From positions 66,320,871-66,384,870 of the forward strand of contig NC_057918.1 of NCBI RefSeq assembly GCF_018873765.1: a DNA stretch of 64,000 nt. Reading direction: 5' to 3'. Made by a program: the position numbers and the translations under genes. Positions 49,908 through 59,458 of the stretch are shown in pieces. The notes under the pieces were generated by a model. The model saw nothing but the letters and a program-made list of their open reading frames with translations. It was not told the origin of the DNA and did not search any database. Position 1 is the stretch's first letter. Each line of letters opens with the position of its first letter. The stretch is from Telopea speciosissima (taxonomy: Eukaryota; Streptophyta; Magnoliopsida; Proteales; Proteaceae).

Positions 49908-50594
49908 AAATGGACATCTTTAATTTTTTCTCCGAAGCGAAGAACAAAGGAACCTCAAAACCTAGTCATTAATCCTCGTCTAAACCTCAATGAGAAAATG
50001 GAATACCTAACAACACATCTTCACAAACCAAGAACTATTTCGATTTATTTGAGTTTAGTTTGAAAGGGGAAAAAGAAAGGTCATATTTATTCCTAAATAT
50101 TAATCCGAATCACATGTTTGAAGACGGGGGGTCATGCCTTTCACATTAGGAAACTCTGGTCAACTTTCTACCTCTTTTTCTGAAAGGCTTAATGCAGGCC
50201 ACCATGCAACACAAAGGATATATATATACTGGTAAACATGCACGTGAGGACATTTGTTAGATGGCAGAGGTACATTTGTTAAATGGCAGAGGTGGATACC
50301 AACAACTTGCCTCAATACAATCTCAAATACATGAATTCTAATATGTATGACATCTCTTGTTGCACAACCATCAAGAGCTCCTCCTAAGGTGCATGAAGGA
50401 ATCATACAACCCGTGTTCGCAAAATAACTTGACCACCTGCATATTGAATTGAACTTACATGATTATACATCAGATAAATGCCACAACTATGCTATTCCCA
50501 GAACTATCCCAACCAATCTTGGACACACAAGTTAAGTCCAATACAGTAGGATTAATGTGCAGAGTCTAGCTCACTATCTCTATATATTTAATTA
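49908..50594. other. Intergenic stretch
   Basis: I see no gene. A short tandem repeat, GTACATTTGTTA(G/A)ATGGCAGAGGT, lies near 50254-50290. Confidence 0.5.
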
Positions 50595-50929
50595 GGGTAA
50601 ATTACACATCACCCTTGGTTTTCAAGCGAAATTTAGGTCACCCCCTAGTTTTTGAAAAAACTCAAATCACCCCCTCTACAGTACTGTTAGTTTTTGGTGT
50701 GAAAGGACTATTTTACCCTTATACTAAAACATTAGAATTAAATTTATAATACTACCCTTCCTTCATCTTCAACATTGGTCAAGGGTAGTTTAGGGATTTA
50801 AATTTATTTAACTTGCTGATCACTTAACAGCATAAAATTAAAGGTAGGTACTAGTTTATCATATTGGGGACTAAACCATGGGGTGATTTGAGCTTTTTCA
50901 AAAACCAAGGGGTGATGTGTAATTTACCC
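50595..50929. mobile_element. MULE-type MITE with 9-bp target duplication
   Basis: The ends are long inverted repeats: GGGTAAATTACACATCACCC with a following TTGGTTTT, against the complement of the right end, GGGTAAATTACACATCACCC. The perfect 9-bp duplication ATTTAATTA lies at 50586-50594 and 50930-50938, the length typical of Mutator-like elements. Its interior (GGACTATTTTACCCTTA, ATTAGAATTAAATTTA) also occurs near the right end of the element at 55680-56986, so the two are related. Confidence 0.88.
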
Positions 50930-51183
50930 ATTTAATTATGCTAATCATGTAAATATAAAGGCTTGAATAGACATCATTTCTTGCAAGATGTTGGTCTAGC
51001 AATCGTAGTGAGCTAAGCTACTCAAGAGTATTGCAAGGTTTAGCATTCGATATTATCACTTGGATAGAGGGCTTCTCTTTATGCAATTAGGCTAACAAAA
51101 CACCTAGTTTAAAAGAATGAAGGAGTTCAATTATAAAGTTGAAATATGAGTTCGATTCTCCTTTTCAGCCTCAATAGTGTATA

Positions 51184-51506
51184 GGCTCCGTTTGGTTGCA
51201 AGGGGAATTAAAGGAAAGGGAAGTGAAATTTTCATACTTAAAAAAGGAACTTTTTCTTAATCATTACCCCATGTGACACCATGTGACAATATATCTAACT
51301 CCAAATCATTCCATATTTGGTTATTAAATTTCACTTTACTTTGCATCCATTTTCCTTTGGTTTAAAATGTAAAATAAATATTAATCTACTAAGAAATTTA
51401 AGTAGTTTATACAATCACATGGGGTAATGATTACAAAAGTATCCTTTTTAAGTTTGAAAATTTTTCCTTCTCTTCCCTTTAATTCCCCTTGTAACCAAAC
51501 AGAGCC
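51184..51506. mobile_element. MITE with GGCTCCGTTTGGTT ends
   Basis: The left end, GGCTCCGTTTGGTTGCAAGG followed by GGAATTAAAGG, matches the complement of the right end (GGCTCTGTTTGGTTACAAGG). The flanks are TA on both sides (51182-51183 and 51507-51508). This terminus type is very common in plants; the superfamily is not certain. Confidence 0.8.
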
Positions 51507-51794
51507 TAAGAGATTTCTCTTATAGCTATCCAAGGGAATTGGGAATGTTTTAAATGTATCATTGCAGAATTAGTTGTAATTGTATCTAAAAGAATGAGGT
51601 TGACCAATTTTAACCTTTAAATTGTACACTACTTAACAACGGAACCGAACATTATCAGAGACTATTATCAACTTAATTGAAAGCAAATCTGGATACTAAC
51701 AGGATAATAATCCTGTTATGCATTACCAAGAAGTGAATATGCACTATTTATCGTTTAAAAACTTTGAGAATGTAACTATTATCATAGATTAAGG

Positions 51795-52309
51795 TTATGT
51801 AGAAGAGAAGAAGAGATAGAACATAATAGCTACATTGTCCTCCAAGCAATCTGATGAAACCGAATTAAGCCTAGAATATTTGGCAAGCCTATCTACAGGT
51901 TCAAGATAACATCTAGGTTGTTTAAGAATTATTACAGACCCAAGTTTTGTAATGAGCTCAGAAATGTCAAATAACCAAGAAGAATAAAACTGACAAGGCC
52001 AAGGATGCTGCTCCGGACATGTAAGCCAATCTGCAATCTCCTTTGAATCCGTCCACAAAATCACTTCTTGTCCTGCCAATGGTAGTGCCTTTTGGAGTCC
52101 TTCTTGGATTCCTCGCAATTCTGCTTCTTGTGCGGATCCTACATAGCCATAGTTCATAGAGCAAGCAACAAAATTTTGGTTATTCATAATGAGGCACCCC
52201 CATCCCCATGCTTAGTTAACGAGCAATAGCTTCCATCCAAAACTATAAGACATGCCTCAGGTTTCGCCAAACTCAGATACGACGATTGAGTAAGTGGCGG
52301 GGAATAATC
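51795..52309 (-). pseudogene. RNase H-like domain (LINE-derived), frame-shifted
   Basis: The - strand reads VLDGSYCSLTKHG, then after a one-base shift GWGCLIMNNQNFVACS, AQEAELRGIQEGLQKA, VILWTDSKEIADWL and EPVDRLAKYSR. These hold the D, E, D, D catalytic carboxylates of the plant RVT_3 RNase H domain found at the 3' end of L1 LINEs and in some domesticated genes. The frameshift near 52195 makes it a relic. Confidence 0.7.
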
Positions 52310-52334
52310 AACAGTGTGGTCATTAGAGGCAAGG

Positions 52335-52448
52335 TTAGGATGTGTCAAATATCTTAAATGGGTTGTTCATAAAGCAAACCCTTTTTATATGCTCATGGAG
52401 GTAGTCATCAATGATTACATCCTTTACAAGCTCGTAATCGCCATTGCC
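52335..52448 (-). pseudogene. Unrecognised terminal exon candidate
   Basis: After an acceptor (TTAATGTTCAG), exactly 38 codons follow: GNGDYELVKDVIIDDYLHEH, then IKRVCFMNNPFKIFDTS and a stop. The residue composition looks like real protein. I cannot name the family. It lies in the group of - strand gene fragments. Confidence 0.35.
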
Positions 52449-52910
52449 CTGAACATTAAAAGTGAGTTATGAGAATATCTTAAATGTACTTAAGCAAAAG
52501 AAACATCATTAGTGATAATTAATCACCAAGCACAGAACTCATGTCTAATCTACATGGCAAAACTGAAAACAATATCCTCTACTATACCATATGGATTTCT
52601 ATTAGTATAAACCCGGATTTGCTCTGTGAAATGTAATACTGACATATAACTATCTCCCAAACTCTGAATTACATCAAATCTTCCAAATTTTAAGACAATC
52701 AAGTAGTGTGAAATAATCAAAAGTAAGCCATTTCAAAATGAAATAATATATTAATATATATATTTAGTTTAGTAATAAGAAAATTAATAAAAAAATCAAC
52801 CAAAACAAGAATGGGGCGAAGTGATACAAAAAGAACAGAAAGACTTACAAATAGATACATTACATTTCATGATATTGCCTCTTACCCTAGCCCTTCATGT
52901 TGTCCAAGAG

Positions 52911-53010
52911 GATAGTTATCACGGCGTCTAGGCGACCCAAGGTGTTGGAGAAGATCCAAAATCAAGGCGCCCGCCTAGGCGTCCAAGGCGACCAAGGCTT
53001 GACAACTTTG
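52911..53010. mobile_element. hAT-like MITE (CATAGTTGTCA family), copy 3, in a GBA2 exon
   Basis: The ends are GATAGTTATCACGGCG and the complement CAAAGTTGTCAAGCC, with AAGGCG / CCTAGGCG motifs inside. Removing it joins GCTCTTG to GACAACATGAAGG and restores GBA2 reading through ALGQHEGLG. The 8-bp duplication is imperfect (CTCTTG is shared on the - strand). Confidence 0.7.
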
Positions 53011-53129
53011 CCGGCAAGAGCTAAAACTGATGCATAGGTTTTATGTCCTCCATCTCGGGATACAAAGATCTGCAGTACCAAAAATATGTAAGAGATCACC
53101 AACAGAAAAGCGCCAAGTTTAATTGGTTC

Positions 53130-53281
53130 CATAGTTATCAAGACGGGAAGGCGACCATGGCATTTTAGAGGGCCAAAAATCAAGGCGACACCGCCATGGC
53201 GGCAAGGCGGTTGTCATGGCACCCAAGGCGTCCAAGGCGACCAAGGAGTTTGAATGCCTTGGCGATGCCTTGATAACTATG
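53130..53281. mobile_element. hAT-like MITE (CATAGTTGTCA family), copy 4
   Basis: The element is 152 bp, with ends CATAGTTATCAAG and the complement CATAGTTATCAAGG. A perfect 8-bp duplication, ATTGGTTC, lies at 53122-53129 and 53282-53289. The interior mixes CCATGGCG and CAAGGCG motifs. Confidence 0.88.
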
Positions 53282-55274
53282 ATTGGTTCAATAATAAATT
53301 TATGATCTAACATTCAATCATTAACAGAACAGCATAAGATTTGGACTCATAAAGATGATATATCATCTAGAACAGCATGGGATTATTTCATACAGCTACT
53401 ATGGACTGGCACCTTGCCATATAATTATTTCGCAGGTTCCTAAGAGAGCGAACTGCATTTTGAATTCACTTTGTATCTAAGAATAAATATGTGGAACAAA
53501 CACATCATTAATTTGCATGTTTTCTTAGGTAACATAATACACTGGTCAAGCCCACCAAACAACAATGTCAAGAATGCTAAGAAATTCAGCACAGATGATC
53601 GTGTATTAAAATTCACATTGACTCGATCAGAATGCAGATATTTTTCTTAAAAATAAAATGGATATCACATAGACAGTAAAATGGAGGAGGAAAATTTACT
53701 GAGAACTGATTAGCCATGACAGGAAATGCTTCACATAAACCAGGAAAAAATTTTCCATTGCCTGAACTCCCCTCTAAAACCTCTTGATATGCTACCACTC
53801 CTGTGATAAAGGTAAAAGAACCCAATCAAATTAGTAGCACAGAATGTGGAAGACTTAAAAAAGTCAATACAATTTTACTGGCTACACACCTGGGATGCTG
53901 AGGTCAAACAACTTTCCCGTGTGAACGGATCAATGGGTGCTTTCTGCAAAGAGTAAATTTCAGATTTGTACATTTCACAAGGTGAAGAGTTTCAGAGGTC
54001 AAACATGTCATTAATCATGTCAAGACCATTTAGCCACCTACAAATGTCTTAAATGGAGCAAAGTCTCCACAAAGATAAAGAAAAAAATTTATAAGTTCAT
54101 ACTTATACCAACCAGGAATGAGAAAATTGCCCTTCCCTGAGAAGCATCTTCTCTAACATATGATCAAAGACGAATGCCCAACCCTACTTGAAATTTTGGT
54201 CGCAAAGAGCACAGCAACAAGAAGGTGAGAACAAGGCAAAAGCAAAAACTTACACATGTCAAAATATGCAATGCTCTGTTGTTTCCATCCATAAACTTAG
54301 ATTAGGATTTTAAAAATAGAATACTTAAACCATCTTTATTGCCTCCAGGCCCTCCACAAATGTGACAGAATTCTTTCGGTGTGTTAGCGTGGCTGTTTAG
54401 TCTCCTCCTCCATACTTCTTGTGGCGGGGCAGCACTGTCAAAGTTTAGATAGGACAAGGAATAAGAAGAGTATATTAGTGAAATGAAACAAAAGTACCTA
54501 GAGAAACAGAGCTTGTTTGAACTGAAGGACATTAAATTCTGGAATGCTAAAATGTCATGTAACATTAACTTCATGCCTTCCCCACCCCCTTTCCAAAGAG
54601 AGAGCGAGAGATGAAAAACCTTTTCCAATAATTTTTGAGTCCTCAGATCTGCTTAAAACTTAGACACCATAACAAGCATTAGTAATCACCATCACCTAAA
54701 AACCAAATTATATCAAAGAGATCTTGTAAAAACACAGAAAAGGAAAAGAAAACATTGTCTAGGGTCACATGGATTACCCCTGGGTTTCAGTTTCTCATAG
54801 TCAACATTAAATAATCTCAGAAGGTTAACTGCTTCAGTAATCAGTACAAGTACTCCCATCAATAACCAAATACAACATTTATAAAAACAAATGCAGCTAT
54901 AGTATCTCTACAATTCAGTTTGAGATCAAACGCTAATTTTCTCGCCCTCTTGCTAATTGTTCTTTTTCCTAGTTTTTCCACTCATGCTGCTCAACATCCT
55001 AATGTGATCTACACATATTTTGACAATGTGTGGCTTTTTTTATAAACCCAACCAACATTAAGCTCCACTGTAAACTTCCTCAATTCAACCTTTAGTAAAA
55101 GGCACATCCTGGCCCGCTCTAACCCGTCTGAGACCAGCCATTTAATAAACATTGTGTTACTAATTATGGCTTAAGTTCAATGATTTAATGTACAGATATA
55201 GAGCATACCTATTCATTTGCTCGATAAAAACCAGAACCAAATACTTTGAGCATACCTATTCTTGGTTGAATAGA

Positions 55275-55341
55275 CTTGGTTATGATCCAACAATTTCTGT
55301 TGGGAATAAATTATATGTATAAGAGGCTCTCTTTTCTCTTC
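55275..55341 (+). repeat. 67-bp direct repeat, left copy
   Basis: CTTGGTTATGATCCAACAAT followed by TTGGGAATAAATTATATGTA and GAGGCTCTCTT recurs with few changes at 58565-58631. The pair brackets the polymerase fragment and the Pack-MULE. Confidence 0.8.
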
Positions 55342-55679
55342 CTGCAATCTGTTCTCACCAGTTTTCATGTTCTGGTCAATGTCCATATCTATCTACTCAA
55401 GAGAGGAAATATACAAGTTTGTGCATCACAGTTTATTTCCAGTATACCTGCTCCAGTGCACCTTTGCTGACCCGATGCATTTTACCTTCACTGTCAATTT
55501 ATGTCAATGCCGTCTGCTTTTCTGTTGGGTTAAATGGAAAGAAGAGGACCTCTTGAATGCCAGCCCATGCCTTTTGATGGTAAAAACCGAAAGACATAAC
55601 AGCTATTGCAGAATTTTTTTGGTACTAAGCAGAATTGATTATCATTGTCAGTCAAAGAAAATCCATATGATTAATAATT

Positions 55680-56986
55680 GGGAAATTTACAAAATGAAAA
55701 TTGACTGATACTCATATCACCCCCTCATATTTGAAAATACTCAGATCACCCCCTGCATTAGAGCCCTATACTCAAATTAGACCCTATCGTTAGTTAACTG
55801 ATGAAGTTAGCTAGTTAAAATTTTTTAAATCCCTAAACTACCTTTGATTAGTGTTGATTTACGATTTTACCCTTGCAACTAAAAACTCCAAATTCATCTT
55901 CTTCTTCCTCACACCTGCAACTCAATCTGGAAAGACTTTATGACCTACAACTAAAACCCTAATTCGATCTTCTTCCTCACACCTGCAACTCAATTCAAAG
56001 CCCGTTGGTGTTGGTTTCTACAACCGGTAAGGTTAGAGAGAGAGAGAGAGAGAGAGAGGGGAAAGACGAGCTGTCAGAGTGGAAGAAGCCGACGACGGAC
56101 AAACCATTGGTCGGTCATGCGATTCTTTTTCTTTGTTTTGCTTTGTGCTTTTTTTTGCCACTTCTTTGGCTCCCTTCTGTTTCTTGGTTGATAAGCTTTG
56201 TAGCTCATTTTGCCAATTTGCAGTTAAACGACTGGTGTTTGAAAGTCGTCTTGAGTGTAAGATAAATTTATGCCAAGCTCTAGGAAGGAATATAATAATT
56301 CTTGGGGTGTGGCCTGTTTTTCATTGTCGCCGATTAAATGTCATTCCGTAGCATAGTCCGTGATGTAAGGAATGGTTTTGGGAGTTTATCCAGGCGGAGT
56401 TTTGAGGTCAAGCTTCCAGGTCATCATAGGGGCAGGTCTCAGGCTTCAGTTAATGAATCGCATGACCACCCTCTGGTAATCCAGCACAGCCGCTGGGCTA
56501 GTCTTCCTCCAGAACTACTTACTATGTGATGTGATTAAGAGGTTGGAGGCCAGTGAAAGTACCTGGCCATCACGCAAGCATGTCGTTGCATGTGCTGCGG
56601 TTCGCAAGTCATGGAGAGAGATGTGCAAAGAGGCTGTTAAGAGTCCAGAGTTTTCTGGCAAGCTCACCTTTCCAGTATCTCTTAAATAGGTGGATTGAAA
56701 ACCGGTTTTGCGGTTTGGGATCTCTTCTGATTCTCTTCTCCTTGGGGTTTAAACTACTCTTTCTGAGTGACAGCGGTGGTGGCGCCAACGGAGTTGCAGG
56801 AAAGGGGTGGGGTATTTTAGGTTGAAGATGAAGGAAAGGGTAATATTGTAAATTTAATTCTAATGATTTAGTGTAAGGGTAAAATAGTCTTTTTACACCA
56901 ATAACTAACAGCATACTAACACCGTTACCATAGAGGGGGTGATCTGAGTATCGACCCATTTTCAGGGGGTATTTCATAAATTTCCC
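55680..56986. mobile_element. Pack-MULE carrying a Tubby-like F-box gene fragment
   Basis: Inverted ends begin GGGAAATTTA(C/T) and share GATACTCA(T/G)ATCACCCCCTC. A 9-bp duplication with one mismatch (TTAATAATT / TTAATAATA) lies at 55671-55679 and 56987-56995. Between the ends lies a captured host gene segment and no transposase. The family is that of 50595-50929, with which it shares about 100 bp next to one end. A (GA)n tract lies at 56034-56058. Confidence 0.82.
56338..56689 (+). pseudogene. Captured Tubby-like F-box protein (TLP) 5' fragment
   Basis: The frame reads [20 protein letters not shown], then [14 protein letters not shown] and [11 protein letters not shown], the start of plant Tubby-like proteins with the opening of the F-box. 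A 4-base insertion near 56516-56523 shifts the frame; the following bases still encode the expected F-box continuation ([20 protein letters not shown], then [15 protein letters not shown]). It ends at 56689, where AAATAG|GTGG matches the position of an exon-intron junction. The Tubby domain is absent. Sequence before 56338 probably belongs to the captured leader. Confidence 0.85.
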
Positions 56987-56999
56987 TTAATAATATTAC

Positions 57000-57640
57000 C
57001 TCCTTAGGGACAGCAAGCATCCCAACTATGGCTGAATCACTTATTGAGTCAATTAGACTGCCCAATCTGGATAATTTTAAAATGAAGTTCAAAACTCGCA
57101 GTTTTAGGCTTTGATTTTCAACTTGCAGCTCAAGCGAAGTAGCAAAGGTGACATATCTTGAACAAACATTTGGAGATCTTCGGTGTCTACTTTGGGAATG
57201 ATGAAATCTTTCAAGCCAACACTGAAACCTACTGGAAAAACATTTTCCATCAGCAGAGGCTGTACGGAATTAAATAACTTAACAGCTGCCTTTGAACCCT
57301 TCTGAAAAAAACCAGAAGAAATAACCTCATTGAACAAGGACAGAAGCACTTCTCTTTTAAAATCAACTTTCAACATCTCACTTTGACGAATCACGTGTCT
57401 CTCCCAAGAACAGTCAAAACAAGTAGGTAAAGCAGTCCACAACGGTTCAGAACAGCAAGCCTTCTGCAAGGCAGGTTCTGGAACAAACATGGCTACTTGT
57501 TGAGCAGCAGCTTTGTCAAAGAACTAATTCTTGAACATAACTTCAGTGACAATAGAGAATCATTGACCAATTGCAACCTCAGAGCCTGCTTACTTGGAAG
57601 TTTGAGACCCACTTATAATATTCTCTTATCATATACCATT
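57000..57640 (-). pseudogene. RNA polymerase IV/V largest subunit fragment (NRPD1-like)
   Basis: Reading leftwards: LPSKQALRLQLVNDSLLS, then FFDKAAAQQVAMFVPEPALQ, SEMLKVDFKREVLLSLFNEV, KLFNSVQPLLMENVFPVGFS, and after a shift LELQVENQSLKLRVLNF with LSRLGSLIDSISDSAI. These fit the central region of the largest subunit of plant-specific Pol IV/V, which makes RNA for DNA methylation; NRPD1 is the better guess. Two frameshifts, a stop and a short internal loss show it is a relic. The left end meets the Pack-MULE target site. Confidence 0.65.
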
Positions 57641-59458
57641 TTTCCATCCAGCCAAAGAAGAAACATGAATCATGAAAGATTCTAGAAGAGGATGTTTGGA
57701 CTCTGTTAAATGTTAATTCCGAATTTTTTTTTACAGATCAAAATCTGAATATTTTTCTGCATAATGAATAACATCTTAAGTGAATCTCAATTCCTCTGGA
57801 TTTTTTAGCAGATCAATGGCACTCATGACATTAAGCTCTACAGAACAAAAACGTTAGAAAGAATCATGAGAATGAATTTTATGAAAGCCAATGTAGATAA
57901 GTAAACAAAATAAATTCAAAGGGAAAAATGTACGGGAACTAACTTCATCCTGTATGCCCAAAACAAACTTGAATTAAGATAGCAGAGGTATAGAATTAAC
58001 AGGGCAATAAATGGCGCAAATCCGCTCTTCAATGAGTTTAGTAACTCAAGAGAAAGCGAGAGACTACAACAAGAAGATACAGGTTAAAGATAAGAGACAA
58101 ATATATTATAATATTTGAAAATAAATTTCCTTACCGGACACCTTCCATACAAGTGGAGAAAATTTAAGGGGGAAAAAGAATGGGGAAGAAAGCAGAAAGA
58201 GTCAAATGCCTAAGAATTGTATTGGGGTACTTTACAACTTGGCCATCAACCATTGTCTAAAGAACAGAAGAAGTCTTCACATTTTACAGATGGAACGACA
58301 TAAAATTCCAATAAAGAAGTGGATCAAGAAAACTCTACCAGGGTTGTTACAGGTGTGTAACATAAGTTTTTAGCTCAGAACAAACAGTAAATGGGAAGAT
58401 CTGATCATAAGATTTGAGAACGGAAACAATTGATTAGAAGCAGAAACTAAACAAAACAGTGTTAGAACTTCTAACACTTAGAAGAAGGGACAACTCAAGC
58501 CATTGCAGCTATCAAAGGGGGCATGCCTTGCGTCCCAACAGATCAGTATTCTTGATTGATTAGGCTTGGTTATGATCCAACAATTTCCTTTGGGAATAAA
58601 TTATATGTATACGAGGCTCTCTTATCTCTTCTAAACTAAGATGATGGATTCAGTTCCACTGTGCTTTCTTCGGAATTTGATGTTTAACACAATAAATTTC
58701 AAATATGGTTATCAAATTATTTCTTGGTTTTGCTCTTTTCCAGAACTTGGGTGGACCATCCAAATAAAGGGAAAAAGAGGCTTTTAGTTTAGGTAGTGAT
58801 GTGACATGTCTATCAATGCCACGTGGATTAATGTTTTTTGGGTTGATCAAAGGATAGAAGAATAGTACTTTGAATTGATCACATTTCAAATTTATGGATC
58901 CATCTCAACCATATTGCCTACAATGTATGGTTCTTCATTCCACTTGTTTCTTCAATGCTTTAAATCTTAAAGAAGAATTTGTCAGATCACTCACTTTAAA
59001 GCACTATTATAACAAGTGGCAACAATGGATTATAATATAAAGTGAACATGTCTACAATGTTTCAACTCTACATCTGTAACCAGTAAAAATATGGTCGACA
59101 ATGATGGAGGCACTAGTAAACAGAGTAGTGCATCTGCTGGTGGTCGAAACCGGCACCGAAATCAAGAACATTACAAGGTTGGTATTGCCAAAAAAATGAG
59201 TTCTTGGTCTTGTTAATCTCATAACTTGGATCTATCCAATAAAGTCTCCTGTTACCTTGTATGTTTGGCTATATAAGTCAGAGGAGCTGGAGGTTTGTTG
59301 AAGAGTCTGGGGTCCAAGATCCTAAGTATTACCATAGTCATATTCGGGCGGGGGAAGGGGAGAGACTGAGAGAGTACCACTGCACCAAGGATGAGTCTCT
59401 GGCGATCAGAATGATCTACTGATACCTAAAGTTGGATGAGTTCGAAACCATTTTTTTA
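57641..59458. other. Intergenic stretch with no clear gene
   Basis: No gene is identified. A short + strand frame at about 59091-59178 (MVDNDGGTSKQSSASAGGRN and following, up to a GTTGGT donor-like site) resembles an exon but matches nothing I know. The right copy of the 67-bp repeat lies at 58565-58631. Confidence 0.45.
58565..58631 (+). repeat. 67-bp direct repeat, right copy
   Basis: It is homologous to 55275-55341 in the same orientation. Confidence 0.8.

Larger units (their letters stand above)
52886..54446 (-). pseudogene. Non-lysosomal glucosylceramidase (GBA2-type) gene fragment
   Basis: Four exon pieces with introns kept are recognised. The first (54446-54331) reads FDSAAPPQEVWRRRLNSHAN and KEF, then degrades by small indels. 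The second (53943-53890) reads KAPIDPFTRESCLTSASQ. The third (53800-53700) reads SGSISRGFRGEFRQWK and VMANQFS. The fourth (53069-52886) reads IFVSRDGGHKTYASVL, then is split by a MITE and ends GQHEGLG. This is the start of the plant GBA2 family, which hydrolyses glucosylceramide. The GVPLGGMG segment between the second and third pieces is missing, and the catalytic domain is absent. Retained introns point to DNA-level copying. Confidence 0.8.

Noticed and set aside
56338..56529. A real 63-residue protein gene
   Set aside because: It is the truncated start of a Tubby-like protein captured in a MULE; the stop is caused by a small insertion and coding similarity continues in another frame.
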